The notes under the pieces: model-generated
Seen by the model: only the letters and a program-made list of their open reading frames with translations
Told to the model about the DNA's origin: nothing
Database searches by the model: none
Source of the DNA: Ornithodoros turicata
Lineage: Eukaryota > Arthropoda > Arachnida > Ixodida > Argasidae
DNA length: 64,000 nt
Reading direction: 5' to 3'
Assembly: GCF_037126465.1 (NCBI RefSeq)
Contig: NC_088205.1
Location: forward strand, 30,859,482-30,923,481
Shown here: positions 45,029-57,353 of the stretch, in pieces
Layout: every line of letters begins with the position of its first letter
Position numbering within the stretch: position 1 is the stretch's first letter
Made by a program: the position numbers and the translations under genes

Positions 45029-46465
45029 CAGGATGTTTATTTGGTTCGTTACAAAATTTTTATTTAAAAAAAATAGCGGAGTAAAATAGATGCCGTTTTC
45101 GCAGTTGAGTTCTACGGCCAGGCTGACATCCCCTCAAAGAAAGTATGCAACTGCAAGATGACTATAATTACCTAAAATTCATTAATTAGCTCTTTAATTA
45201 GGGGATTTCAGACAAAAGCGGGAGATCAGAATGAGAGACCATCCTAGCTGAAGGCCATTCCATGTTTAAAAAATCCGGGAACATGCACGTGCGTTAAAGT
45301 GCCACTCCGGACTCGGAAAATGAGATTTATCTGATTAGGTCGATGAAAAAAAGTACCTCAAGGTTCCTATATGGGAAATTTCAATCCTGCTAGTGGGTGT
45401 TGTGCATTTCTATCAATCTTTGAAGGTCTGCTGACCTCCACAAGTTTCGATGACGCGACGAGCAGGTCACGTCATGTCTTGCCCACAAACTGCAGTGATG
45501 TTATGTTCTGGAGAGAGCTCTCGTCTCCTTGCAACGACACTGGCGTCCTGGGAGGGTCACATGGTCGAGAAGTCACGGGACACTGATCGAAAGAGGGGAG
45601 AAATGGGAGAGATGTCTTCTACCTCCTTGTGCTTTCTTGAAGGTCAGAGCAGTTGGAGGATACGTCACATGGGGATCAGCTAACAGAGTGCAAAAACTGA
45701 GCCCCCCGGAAGATGCGAAGGGCAACAACGTTGCCAAATGAGAGCCAGACGCTCCATCGGAGCCTAACATGACGTCACATATCTCACAAATTAAAATTAA
45801 TTTTCTCTAACTTTTGCATCACATAGAGCCAAAATATTTTGTAGGAATGTAAAGTGAGACAAGAAGATTTCAGTAACATAACTTTGTTAGGATTCTGAAG
45901 ACCCGAGATTTAGTCCGCAGTGGCACTTTAAGATAAGATGAGATTTTTGATACGCATAAATTTTGATATGCAAATGAGCCAAAACTGAAAAAGCGCGCCT
46001 GAGAAGTGCATCACCTTCGCCGACGGAGGCTTACCTGGGCGAGAAAGCGCTTTATCTGGCCCACAAGTTGGCACCTACTCCAATCATCTCCATCACTCCA
46101 AATCACATGGCCCTCTGATGTGAAATGAGAGCTGTACCCCTGCATTCCAGGTCTCCATGGTATCGGCTCATTTGCATATCAAAATTTGGGGGTGGATATC
46201 TTCTTGCACATGAGTGCTTCTGGATTTTTAAAACATGGAATGGCTTTCAACTAGGATAGTCTGTCATTTCCATCTCCTGCTTTAGTCCAAAATCCCCAAA
46301 TTAAAGAGTTAATTAATGAATTTTAGGCAATTAGTCATCTTGTAGTTGCATATTTTCTTAGAGGGGACGTCAGCCAGGCCGTAGATCTCAACTGCAAAAA
46401 TGGCAACTATTTTGCTCTGCTAGTTTTTTATAACAATTGTGTAACAAATAAAAATAAACACCTTG
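45029..46465. mobile_element. CAGGGTGTTTAT-type element with about 250-bp terminal inverted repeats
   Basis: Left end CAGGATGTTTATTTGG at 45029; the inverted right end reads CAAGGTGTTTATTT at 46465. Arms share GTTGAGxTCTACGGCC, GGCTGACxTCCCCTC, ATGCAACTxCAAGATGACTA, the TTAATTAxCTCTTTAATT core and GCCATTCCATGTTT. Interior copies of CAAATGAGCC and CATATCAAAATTT appear in both halves. It is interrupted by a second element at 45299-45927. Confidence 0.85.
45299..45927. mobile_element. TTAA-flanked MITE nested in the element above
   Basis: TTAA at 45295-45298 and 45928-45931. Ends AGTGCCACTCCGGACT and, inverted, AGTGCCACTGCGGACT. TTAA duplications point to piggyBac or Kolobok. 629 bp, non-coding. 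Confidence 0.85.
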
Positions 46466-46765
46466 TATATATAAATGTAACATGTGAAATAGCGATTAGT
46501 GACACGCTCAAATGGACATTTATGCAAAGAAGTGAAAAATAATTGGATGCATGACTTATTTGTTGTAATGCTCTTCCGACATATGGTGGCAATAGTTTTC
46601 CAGCCACAACAAAATTCAAACGGGCACATCGAAACACACATTTTGAACCAATGGTAGAAGTAGCGTGTGTGTAATCTGTAATGTCGGTCACATATTTTTT
46701 TGCACGTCTGTGGTGAATAGTGTGTAGCCCCAACAATGCAAATCCCTTATCAAAGATGCGTCGCA

Positions 46766-47586
46766 CAGTCGACCCTCCATTTATATGGACTTCGCTAATC
46801 CAGACCCAGCGCTATCCGTGAGCATGCGGGGAAATCTGTGGGGGAACATTTCAGTCCATGCAATTTGCCTTCGGTGTCCAGGTCCTCACAAATACTTCAA
46901 TGAAAACCGAAGAAAAATGCCCAACAACCACCTTCAGTTATCCAGTGTTGAATCAGAGACAATGTGTAACCTACGTTTCATCAAGCGGGGACAACAATCT
47001 TAAGGAATTTTTCCCTTTCCTACTGGTCTCATGTACCAAAGATTGACCAGATCCACTGAGCGACGAAAATTGTTCACTTACAGAGCTGCATTCCCGAACG
47101 TAAAAACTAAGTGCAACAACGGCTTTGGACGATACCACAGTGCTGGGGTATGTCAACACTGAACAAGATGATGGCACTTGTGGCACGATTAGGGAAGAAT
47201 GTGTCATTAGCATCGTTGCTTTCACTATTGACCAGCATGAATCCTATGACAATAAGGAACCCAGTATTTTGACTCTTGCGCGATGACGAATGCGCAAAAT
47301 CCACAGAGAACAGCTCTGGCGTTTTTTTGTCAGAAGAATGGTGTTTTTCAAGTTAGCGCTATCAGTAAGAGATTACAGGAGCCGCATTTTATGCAAATGA
47401 CAATGGACAGTTTGCTACGTCCTCCTAAATAAACATAGGCTTTGCTGACAAGTGATGCCTGTGAGTGAAGCAGAGTCTACTTCACTTATCAATTACCAAA
47501 CTTCAATGAACTTGATTTATCCAAATTCCTCGCTATCCAGACATTTTCGGTGAAAACAGCAAGTGTCGGATAAAGGGGGTTGACTG
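46766..47586. mobile_element. pogo/Tigger-like non-autonomous element
   Basis: Left end CAGTCGACCCTCCATTTAT, right end inverted CAGTCAACCCCCTTTATCC. CGCTAxCCAGAC occurs in both halves. Right flank TA, left flank CA (probably a mutated TA). 821 bp. The plus-strand frame 46785-47003 has no domain. Confidence 0.7.
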
Positions 47587-47819
47587 TAGCATTTTGCTAT
47601 GGCAGATTAGAGCGCAGCACAGGTTGAGTGGCCCAGCCCAATGCAAAATGAGTAAGCCTAGGCTGCAGGCCAGGATGAACCCTGACTAGGAAAATGTGTA
47701 GGTACTGTCCTCACCACTTGAAAACTATCTCAAATCTCCATGACATGGCTTTGATAAGTGCCCGACAGGAGGGCCACAAGAGAACCAACACTGGACGCAT
47801 TGCAGCAGCACAGATGCTG

Positions 47820-48500
47820 TTTTGCAGGTGAGTTATGCGGCTAGGCGGACATCCTGTCGGACAGAATATTCAACTACTAGGTGACAAATTACCTAAATAT
47901 CATTAACTTTTCTATTGGATGTTTTCAAGGAAACGTGAGATAGCAGAATAGGAGCCAGTTATTATGTAAAGTCATCCCATTTTTTTAACATCCTGAATTG
48001 CTCACGTGCTTCAAGATACGTATACATCGCGAAATTTTTTAATGCAAATGAGCCAAAATCGAAGCCATGCGCTTTATGAACGCAGCAAGGCGACCACCTT
48101 CAGCATCGAAAGTCTTATCTTGGCTGCAAGGCAGTTGTTGGATCTGTGGTTTGAAGCTCCATCACGTCAAAGCACGTGGCTCTCTGACGTGGAATGGAAG
48201 TCGTTCTTCCTGCGCCCACGACGTGCTGAGCAGTTTCAGCTCATCTGCATTGCAAAATTTGGCAATGGATATCTGAGAGTGTGTGCACATTTCAGGATCT
48301 TTAAAAAAAGAGGGTGACTTGAAATGATGAATGAATCCAATTTTGCTGTCTCACATTTCCCTGAAAACTTCTAATTAAAAAGTTGATAGATATTTCGACA
48401 TCTCTACGACAGAACGATCACCTGGCCATATAATGGACCTCCAAAAGCAACACCTGTGCTGCTGTCATAGCTTTTTTACAAAAAATTAACCGTACCGCTT
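47820..48500. repeat. Diverged relative of the 45-kb element
   Basis: Shares GGACATCCTGTCxGACAGAA-like start, AAATTACCTAAATATCATTA and ATGCAAATGAGCCAAAA with 45029-46465, and has an inverted, poorer right arm (AATTAAAAAGTTGATAGATA, 48370-48390). Old copy; ends not exact. Confidence 0.5.
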
Positions 48501-48821
48501 CAAAACCTTGTATATCTGTAACATTCTTCCGGAATCACTCTCAATCTGCTCCAGTGCTCATCTTCGTGCCCTATCGTCGCTTTCCCTGTGACTCTGGCTT
48601 TTCCTGTATGTAACTGCTCCACCAGCTCACATGCATTTATGCCATATTATCGTATCTCACACGGCTTTATGGTTGCACGGTACGCACCACATTTTTGTTA
48701 CGTTTTCCTTGTGCTCGCTCTCCCCCCCCATCCTGCCTGGCCGAGTTCAATATTGCTTCCGCCGTGTCTTGTCAAACGAGCACTTATCGCAGCCAGGTCA
48801 AAGAAATTGTAGATGTGTGTA

Positions 48822-48993
48822 CAGTGAACCCTCGTTATTATGACCATGGTCGTTGCCGAAAATTTTGGTCATAACGCGATACTGTCATATTAACGGGGGG
48901 ATTTGCAGAGGTTTCACTGCATTGTTCCCCAGGAGTATGGTCGTAAAGCGCGTATGTCAGATTATCGGGGGTCATATTAACGAGGGTTCACTG
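48822..48993. mobile_element. 172-bp TA-flanked MITE (pogo/Tigger-like ends)
   Basis: CAGTGAACCCTCGTTATTAT at the left and its near-perfect inverse at the right (ATATTAACGAGGGTTCACTG), flanked by TA at 48820-48821 and 48994-48995. Interior repeats the GGTCATAA/GGTCGTAA word. Confidence 0.9.
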
Positions 48994-49751
48994 TATGTTG
49001 TTTCAGTCTGCTGTCCAACTCAAAGCAACATGCGATATAAAGTTGATTTTTCAGAGTGTCACTCCGACATGACTATAGCACGCTTCCCATTTTCTCACTC
49101 ATTTCTACATATGCGTATACATAACAGTATATGAATTCAGTCTACAAATTTTCCAAAAATGTACATGCAAATCCACAAACACAAAGAGACTTCAATACCA
49201 TTCTGTTAAACCAAGAACTGTAGATAGTGGCTCCACATAGTGAGGATGCTCAAGCAGTAGTAAAATGCATACACAGGCCGTGACAGCCTGATCGAGGTCT
49301 CGTAGCCTTTCGTCAGCTTGTCTTCAGTCTACTGAACTACTCCTTTCATAATGGCCCAGATTTTTAAGCAATAAAACTCTTCCCTTTTTTCTCTCACTCA
49401 CTTCAAAAACTCACTCTTTCTCTTCTCCTTTTCTTTTTTGTTTTGTTTTCATGGGCTCCTAGACAGGTACTGTACTTGTTCATGTGCAGGTGATGGCAGT
49501 ATAGGCATAACAAAGTCCAGTTTTTATTAGTGTTTTTCTGTCACGTGAAGATCGTGCAGTTTGTCATCACAGAATATGTCCCTTCGGTTTCCATTTACCT
49601 CCAATGTAGTCAAAATTGTATTTGTAACCCAATGTCCTCGTGACATAATGAAATGTTTGCTCTTGCTGTAATGGCAAGCAGACTCAGCTATTGAAATTGT
49701 CATAAAGGAAGAACAGCTGCTGATTAAATGATTTTGCTGATTCTTGAAATT

Positions 49752-50051
49752 ACTAGCTCCCGTCACATAGTGGTTAGGGTGATCGCTTTCCACGCCGAGA
49801 CTGGAAGGTGACACGGGTTCGAATCCTGTCACCGGTTGTGCTGTCTGAGGTTTCCCCTGGGTTTTCCGAAGATTTTCCAGACGAATATTGGCACAGTTCC
49901 CCCTGAAGTTGGCCCAGGACGCATAATAACCCCTCTGTCCCCCACTCCTTCCTGCTGTCCTCTCTCCATATCTGTCCATGTCTGTAAGCCTATCATAGCC
50001 ACAGTTGCTTCGCGGCGCTAATGCGGAATTAAAAAAATAAAAGAAGAAATT
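49752..50051 (+). mobile_element. tRNA-derived SINE with 12-bp target duplication
   Basis: ATTCTTGAAATT flanks it at 49740-49751 and 50052-50063. A box TGGTTAGGGTG at 49771-49781 and B box GGTTCGAATCC at 49816-49826. The body has GAGGTTTCCCCTGGGTTTTC and the end GCTTCGCGGCGCTAATGCGG followed by an A-rich tail. Unrelated body to the Ruka-like SINE at 7212, so a second family, also familiar from ticks. Recent enough to keep a perfect duplication. Confidence 0.92.
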
Positions 50052-50129
50052 ATTCTTGAAATTGTAATACTTGTGACAAACGAAGCCGCACTAAAAGTTG
50101 TCACAACTTCATTGCCAGGCTTGCCAGGT

Positions 50130-50990
50130 TGCATTGTACCATTGATACAAACTTCTAAAGTAACTTGAGTAGAGTATTTATGTTACATAGCTTAAATACT
50201 TTTGTGAGTAACTTAGTATCTTGGAAATACTTTCAAAGGTCAGTATCTAGTGATCTAACTTAAATATTTTTTTCGATAACTTCTACTCATTTCAAGTTAC
50301 TTCGATATTTCTCTGCGCGTGACACGGAGGCCGAGCAAATGATTCTCCTTTGTCTCAGCAATGCACTTTGTGCTGTACATATGCTTTCGTGCCCGAGATA
50401 TTCGGCACATCCACATCCCTCTTCGGAAGAGGTAGCATGCACCGCCTCGGTTTCCAGAACATGCACGAGGTGATGTGTTGTCCTAAAGGGTAAGCCATTG
50501 AGAGACCCGTGCCCAAAGCCGTAGCAGGCGTGTAACATATTCTTCTTTAACTTCTTCATGAGGTTAAATCAATGACAAGGAGGAAAACTACAGTAAATTA
50601 TGTTGTTTCTGTAGAGCCTTCGTTCGTATCTGTAGAGCGCCCGTTCACTATTGGGGGTAATGTGTTCTAAAAAACACTCTGGGCAGGCTGTCAGATAGTA
50701 ATTTTGAAAAGCAGTTGTTCTTGCAAGCTAATACAGCTTTTTGGTAATGTCATTTTCAACTTCACGCGCTTCGTATTTCTTTGATAGCGAATTCCAACTG
50801 TGACATCAAGAATCTTGAAAGTAATGAGCTACTTTTAAGAGTATTTAATACTCTATGTTAAATACTTTTCAAGGTTGCGTATTCAGTACTCTACTCAGTT
50901 ACTTTTTTGCCCGGTACTCAGTAACTTAACTTAAATGCTTTATGTGAGTATCTTGTACAAGCTTGCTTTGATCCTCCTGCAAATTGACAA
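50130..50990. repeat. Repeat with AGTAACTTA/AAATACTT microrepeat ends
   Basis: Both ends (50150-50300 and 50810-50960) are composed of diverged GAGTA, AGTAACTTA and TTAAATACTTTT words in mirrored arrangement. The middle holds a domainless minus-strand frame (50287-50559). Probably a MITE with expanded subterminal repeats; exact ends not found. Confidence 0.5.
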
Positions 50991-51854
50991 TTAATTGTGT
51001 CTGCTTGTGTCAGTTACGTTCAGTGTCTTGTAACATTGCATAAACAACCAGCAACAACGTGCTGGGTGGTACGGATCCGCCGCGGACACCCCTATCAGCA
51101 TGCGTAATTTTGTGCAACTTGTGCATGATGAGCATAACTGACAATGCTAATATCGCAAGTGCTGTGTTTAAAAGAGCATGAAAGGATTCGAAAAAATGAT
51201 ATGTCAGGAAGAGTAGATATTATGATATTAATGCAGTGTGCAATGCCGGTGCGTAGTTGCTTTTTGCAGTTGTATTTTATGCTGACCGTCCTGCGTCTTG
51301 ATCCGGTCGCACTCTCTAGCAGACGATGCCCAGCAGCCAATAACAAGTGTCCAGCTGAGCTGACGTCATAACACGTGAGGAGTAGCTGTGGGCGATCACC
51401 GCCAATGCGCACATTCTTGTAAACAAATTTTTTCGGGAAAGTCACACTTCCCGAAGGGAACAGTTTGCGCAACAGTTCCTGAAGTTTACATGCGCATATC
51501 ACAAGTTAAAATATATATATATGTTCGAAATCAGGGTCAGTGAGAGAAATTACGGACCCCGGGAATGAGTCCTGCCTGGGCACCCCTCCTCCCGTGTTGA
51601 ACCGAAACGTTACTGTTCCGTTTTTCGTTTCGGTTCAAAGGAAGCGGTTATAAAGAAGAAGATAAAAAATAAAGGTTAGAACTGGTTTGAACCAGTTCAG
51701 TTTCACACGATGTAAGGAGAACTGACTGCAGCTAAAAACCCCTTTATGCTATCCAAGACGTCAAACAGAGGGAGAAAGAAAGAGCAAGGTTACAAGGTTA
51801 GAGAAAAACAACTCTGCTTTCTATCTTTGTGTCTGTGAGATCTACAAAATCACA

Positions 51855-51961
51855 GGAGAGTCCTCAGTGACATTCTGTTCGTTGACTATAGGCAAGTTAG
51901 AGTAGAGCACTTGATTTCTCTCATTTACGCTGATGACTTTGCATTGTCTAATATTTCTTAA
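51855..51961 (+). pseudogene. LINE reverse-transcriptase fragment (YADD)
   Basis: Frame reads VLSDILFVDYRQV then LISLIYADDFALSNIS and a stop. The LSxxLF...YADD spacing is reverse-transcriptase motifs B to C. Nothing else of the protein is recognisable, except perhaps an open stretch at about 52210-52402 (KLDENVLESLEHAKNYEKF) that I cannot assign. Confidence 0.55.
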
Positions 51962-52833
51962 CACCTCGCCCTGATTAGAAAGTAACGTATGCCACCTATG
52001 TTCCATCTTGTTTACCTGCTACTGGGGCGTGGGAAAAAGGGGAGCAAAAATCCTGAGTCAAACTTCCATAACACATTTTTCAATGTCTCCAGACATTGAA
52101 GACAAATCTTGTTTTGAAAGGCCCTGGACAGCAAATACAGAAAAAAATCTCATCAGACAAAAAGACCTCATCCACTCTGGATTGGATTATTGCTAATCAG
52201 GTGAACTTAGAGCCATCAAGCTGGTCAAGCGAGAAATTGTACATGTAAAAAATTTGTGCAAAGCTAGTTCCAAGAAATGTTGCCAGCAAACAAGAAGAAA
52301 ACTGGATGAAAATGTGCTGGAGAGTCTTGAACATGCCAAAAATTATGAAAAATTTTTTCAGTGGTGCCACAACATGATGAATAGATCAGAAATATTTTAA
52401 GGCCAATCCTGAAAGCAAGTGACACAGGTTTTTCACTCTGGACAAATTGAAAATAAAGTTGCTGCTAGCTTAGTTCCTCAACAGCAAAGTATAACAGATA
52501 GCAAAATCGTGTCTACAAGAACAAGCAAGGTAAATGGGACTAAGGTGCTATTTTGGGGTCTTCAAAAATCTTATAAGGGTTGACTATCCTGCCCAAGATT
52601 TCAAATCCTTAAATGCCTAGAAAACACAACAATGCTCCCTGCGACATTGCCTGTAACTGAGCATTCTCTTTTATTTAACAAAAAGAGGAGTACCTAGTTA
52701 CGAAGCCCATACTCTCCCTATCTGGGCTCCTGCAACTTTTTCTTTCTCCTAAAACTCAAGTTCTACCTCAAAGGACACTGCTAGGATGACATCCAAAAGG
52801 TCATGAAGTACCAGCTGCGGCAGTTCCCCTTAA

Positions 52834-53628
52834 AGGAACTGTAAAGTGAAATGGAACCACACTATTTTTATGTACCACAGAGTAGAACTTGGCTTTGTGA
52901 TGGCGCACGCAAGCCATTACGTCTGAATTCTTCGTATTTTTCATGTTGGTGAATTTTAAAGATTAATATTTCAGCGATCGCTGCACCAACAGATGTCCGC
53001 CATGTGCAGCCAGTGGAGGCCACTCCGGATTGGTAGACAGGTATCATGTGACACTGAAGTACTATGTAACGCATTTGAGACACATTACTAATTACTATTA
53101 AACATGTTATGAAAAAGTGGCAGCAGCTCCTGATTAGTACTGTTCAAATCATGGTTTAAACAGTTGTAACCTGTACGAACATCATGAGTCTGGAGCGTTC
53201 TCCAACCATGTCTGTTACGCCATCTGTTGGCCTCTCTCTGTGTCGTCTGCTCCAACGAAAGCCGTGGAAGTCGCTTTTTATCGCTGCTTATCCTCGCACC
53301 CTGCTAATATCTACAAATGTCTGGTGTATGTCGTAGGGTTCCAGGATGCACCAACCATGCATCTTAGACGATTCGAGAACCGCTGCTGGCAGGAGGTTGT
53401 TCCACTGGCTAATGTAGTTGCTTGAGTTCTCAATAGATGGCGGAGAAGTCACCTCAGGGTTGTCACATTGGGGTCTTCAAATTTCGCTTGGGGAGGCAAG
53501 CTTTCAAATTCGGTTGCTAAAAAGACATTCCATGAACAGCGTAACTGTTTTGTGTATGCGGCATCCAAATTACAAGCTATCGGAAAAACATAATTTTTGT
53601 ATGGGTTTACCATTCACTTACTGTTCCT
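52834..53628. mobile_element. 795-bp TTAA-flanked MITE
   Basis: TTAA at 52830-52833 and 53629-53632. Ends AGGAACTGTAAAGTGAAATGG and, inverted, AGGAACAGTAAGTGAATGG. Distinct from the 45.3-kb TTAA element. No transposase. Confidence 0.85.
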
Positions 53629-54361
53629 TTAAAGACTCCTACTATAGCTATCAGGTGTGGAAGTAACATCTCTCATGGTGTGTGGCTTCTCAATGGGCTG
53701 AGCGGTTAATTATTTTTACAGCACCAGTCTCATAACTTTATGTCGCGCATGAGCACTGGCCTAAGTGACGCCAAAGAAGTTTTCACGGAGTTCATATGGG
53801 AGCAACAAAAACAAATCTGCTAACAAAGGCACACTGTTGCAAAAGTACTCTCCTATTGAAGTGAGCAATGGTGCTCAATGGAAAAAGAAATGTTTTCAAA
53901 TTGCTGGTAAGACTAGGAACATAAATATTCACCCACTCTGGTATGTTGTAGTATAGATTAATGTAGCACTATTATTCCAACACATACTTTGGTGCTTCAC
54001 TTTAACACACAATGACTTAGCACATCTTCACCCCCCTTGGTGGTGCCACAGCTATGCAAAACTAGGTATAGAGAAAGTACATAAACAGCCTTGCAAACTC
54101 TTTTTCTCTTTCCGTTGTCTATGCCTGTTTTTCTTTTTCTCATTTGTCCACAGGGTGCACAGGGATCATTTAATACAAAAAATAACCCTGCTTCTATCAC
54201 CGCAAAGATGGGCAAAGAAATCTTATGCATTCTGTACATTATATATGTATTTTTTGCACGGTGGTTACATGGAATCAATGATTAAAACAATCCATACACC
54301 ATGGTCTGCGCTTTTTTTACCAAAGCCATGACTACCAACCCAGAGCAACCGATTAACCAAC

Positions 54362-54406
54362 CTCATAGGTGTCCCTCATTTTCCGCAAAGCTTTTGTCAT
54401 GGCCAT
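54362..54406 (-). CDS. Proposed first coding exon of the zinc-finger gene
   Basis: ATG 54406-54404 in a strong start context (ACAATGG), reading MAMTKALRKMRDTYE, then GT at 54361-54360. The frame ends in phase 0, as the acceptor of the 43597-44844 exon requires. An in-frame TGA lies three codons before the ATG, and TTTGTTCTAG at about 54445-54436 could be the acceptor of a 5' UTR exon. The donor GTTGGT is poor, and 15 codons prove nothing, so this is a hypothesis. Confidence 0.35.
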
Positions 54407-54450
54407 TGTTCAGATGTCGGATGGCATCCAACAGTAAGCCAAGCTAGAAC

Positions 54451-57353
54451 AAATTTAAAGTACAAGTCACCACAAGCTAGCACTGTTACATAATGACAAA
54501 TATTCATACTGCACAAATTCACACTGTTGAAAAGCTGCACATGTGGCTGAGCAAGGGAGTAAAAGCCATTGTTGGGATCAAAGGGAAAATAATTTCTACA
54601 GAAAGTACATCACGTTGATCTGTCGAAGGGCCCTTATGTCAAAGATACATTTTGTTTCTGACAAAATTCCTTGCAAACAAAAAATATCCGAAACATGTCA
54701 TATTTCTCAAATATTCCCTTAAGCTTCCATGTTCATGATGGGGGCGGGTCGCATATACAACCAGTCTTGCATGTTTACGGGCATTACAACACTGAAAAGA
54801 CAGCCGCTACGAGAGTCCCAACTCTATCCGGATGAAACATAGGACCAGTTTTCGCCCTGCTGCAAAGCAAGGATCACAGCAGCCAAGTTCCATTATGACG
54901 TTGGCAGTCACCAGCTAACTAGGTCAAGTTTGCATGCGAACTGAAAAGGTCAACGGCCCACTTAAAAACCACGATAACTTTTGCTGATTTCAGCGCATAC
55001 TGTGGAGAGTGCCGGAATCTCTGGAAATACACGGAGCAGCGCTACCGGGAAAGCCCAACTCTTTTAAGTTGACATAATTAGCACTACTCCAAACCCACTT
55101 GGGCATGCACTAGAGGTAATCACTGGTATCGCCACGATTTTATTCTGCGATTAAGGCGTTTGATATGTTGCAGATCTCTTGCCAAGATCACCTCAAATCA
55201 ATCGGCAATACTTTGAGCAATCCTGATCATACGAGGTATCAAAACAGCTCGTTGTAAAAACCCACATACACGCCCGCAATGGTGGCAGTATTGTCAGACC
55301 ATCAGCGACGTTAACATATGACCGGAAAGTAAATCAACCAAGTCAACTAGCAAGTCAATTATTCAGTGAGAGAACTGAGAAGTGTGTGAGTGCTAAATCA
55401 TTACTGGAGCTTACTTTGTGCGCAAAAAGCTCATGAAAGTGAGCTCGCCGTGGCCTCGGATCGCTTCCTTGTTTATACTTCTTTACATGACAGTTTCGTA
55501 GTCGACTATGAGCTCGCTTATTACTTTTATTTTTCTTGTTTGCGTTTGCTTATAAACACAATGCGTCTAATATCGAAAGATGTAGACACTATAACAGTGA
55601 CTAGAAAAATTAGCTAAATTAAAAGACCAAATTGTAATTTCATTTAGTTTACAACGTCGCCACCATGCGCCGCCAAGCGCGCCGCCGCCACCGGTCAATT
55701 TATGCTCGCCGCCGCCGGTTCAGTCGATCGGCGCGTCGCTGTCGGGTAGCGAACGTTCGCACTTGCTTTTAATTTTTTCCCGCATTTCCCCGATCGTTCG
55801 TTGTTTGTAGCGAACTGTAGCTTCGGGCGCAGACATGACGCTCAAAAATGGAAGATCAGCGACCATGTGCCTTCATAAACACCGAGGAAAATCTGGGGTG
55901 GTAAAATGTGTGCCTGTGTGTCATCTATCGTTGCCTGGAAAACATCGTCGGAAATGTTTTAGAAATAAATAAGGTATTTAACTTTGAAAAATTATAATTA
56001 TTAAATAAGGCAAATTGACGTCATTTTCTTTGGTGTTGCGAGTACAGAGGTGGCGTTTTTGAAAAATAATATATTTTGATTGAACTGGATAATTTTGCTG
56101 TGGAATGTAGCCCTTCCAGATCCATAATCTTTATTGTCTAAGTGAGCACTCCGTAGGCTGGTGTAGACGTAATAACAGTCATTAAATAGATCCGAAGTCA
56201 CTGAAAAGTGATGTTGTTTATCAAACTGATTCGAGAAGTCCCATATGTCTGGCAGAGGCAGACAGTTTCGGTTTCGCTGTGCCCATTCGTTCACCCTCCA
56301 AAATGGTACTGCTCGCACTGAAAATACCATCATGGTATAGCATATCCCTTCTTTCTAACCCATGCTCCAGCGGTTTTGACAAACTCCCTGTAAAAACCGA
56401 GAAAGCGCGAAAGAATCGGGCTGCTAGGCTCCACTCAGGTGCCTGCTGCTGCTTCCTATGACAATAAGTGTGGAGAGGTTACAATAGGTTACCTACTGTT
56501 TCGTAAAAAAAAAAAAAAAAAGAACACAGTTCAATAATACGACAAAAGCCTGCCCCACGAGTCGGGTCGTGTCGGTATCCAACTGATGGATGAACAACTT
56601 TGTTATCCGACACCAGTTCCGCCTGGATTCTCGGGATAACGAGGAAGCATTAAAATAAATAAATAAATATAAAAACAACAACATTAGGAGTCGTCGTACG
56701 CAGGTGATCATGTGTCCCGTAAAAGAAAAATACTTGTAAACTCTAATAGTTGCATGCCAAGTTTTTGTCAAGTGTGTTAGGTTTAAAGACCGCTATAATT
56801 GAAAATGCGAAAGGTTCTCCTGTCTGAAAATGGTTGTTTGGTGAACGTACTCCGTTCAGCTCCGTTCAGTTGTTTAGCAAGAGTGATCAACTTTCCGTCA
56901 CAGGTATGATAATTGCATAAAATAAACATTGTTGTTCATGACTGAGGGACCTGTCTTGGAAGGGGGAAAATGTTCTCTATCAGCAGGTAGTTGCGAGAAT
57001 GTACCTTGTTGACATTTGCGGGTGCGAAAAAAGGAAAAAAGAGGATCAGAGGGGTGGGAATGAGCTTACATATTCACATTTTGTACCAATTTAGGGTTGC
57101 CGCCTGTCCGGATTTCACCCGAACAGTTCGGAAATTCAAGGCTTGCGTTCGGTGTCAGGGTGAAGGTGTAATCCGGACATAAAATGTTCGGCAATTTGGC
57201 CAAGCCGTAGTAAAAACCTTACGACTTGGAGTTTTTCGTTTGCGTCATCGTCACCAAAAACTGAGCGATAGCTAAAATCAAAGCTACGTTGATCCACATG
57301 AAGATACTGTAGATAACCTATGATTAGAACCCTCTGTGCCCAGTGCTCAGCTT
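54451..57353. other. No supported gene; CpG-rich patch inside
   Basis: Domainless frames at 55390-55617 (plus) and 56001-56333 (minus). 55650-55830 is dense in CGCC/GCCGCC and CG compared with its AT-rich surroundings and could be a promoter or 5' UTR, possibly of the zinc-finger gene on the minus strand. A poly(A) run lies at 56505-56521. AGGGTTGCCGCCTGTCCGGA at 57094 resembles a hAT-type MITE end. Confidence 0.4.

Larger units (their letters stand above)
44845..54361 (-). other. Proposed 9.5-kb intron of the zinc-finger gene
   Basis: Acceptor at 44845-44846 is strong; donor GTTGGT at 54361-54356 is weak. The interval contains at least six TEs listed below and no supported host exon. Unnamed gaps of over 300 bases: 44846-45028, 48500-48820, 49000-49739, 51000-51850, 52410-52830 and 53640-54360 show nothing beyond short simple repeats, such as (AT)n at 51511. 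Confidence 0.35.

Noticed and set aside
49757..49830. Apparent tRNA gene
   Set aside because: tRNA-derived SINE with body, A-rich tail and target duplication.
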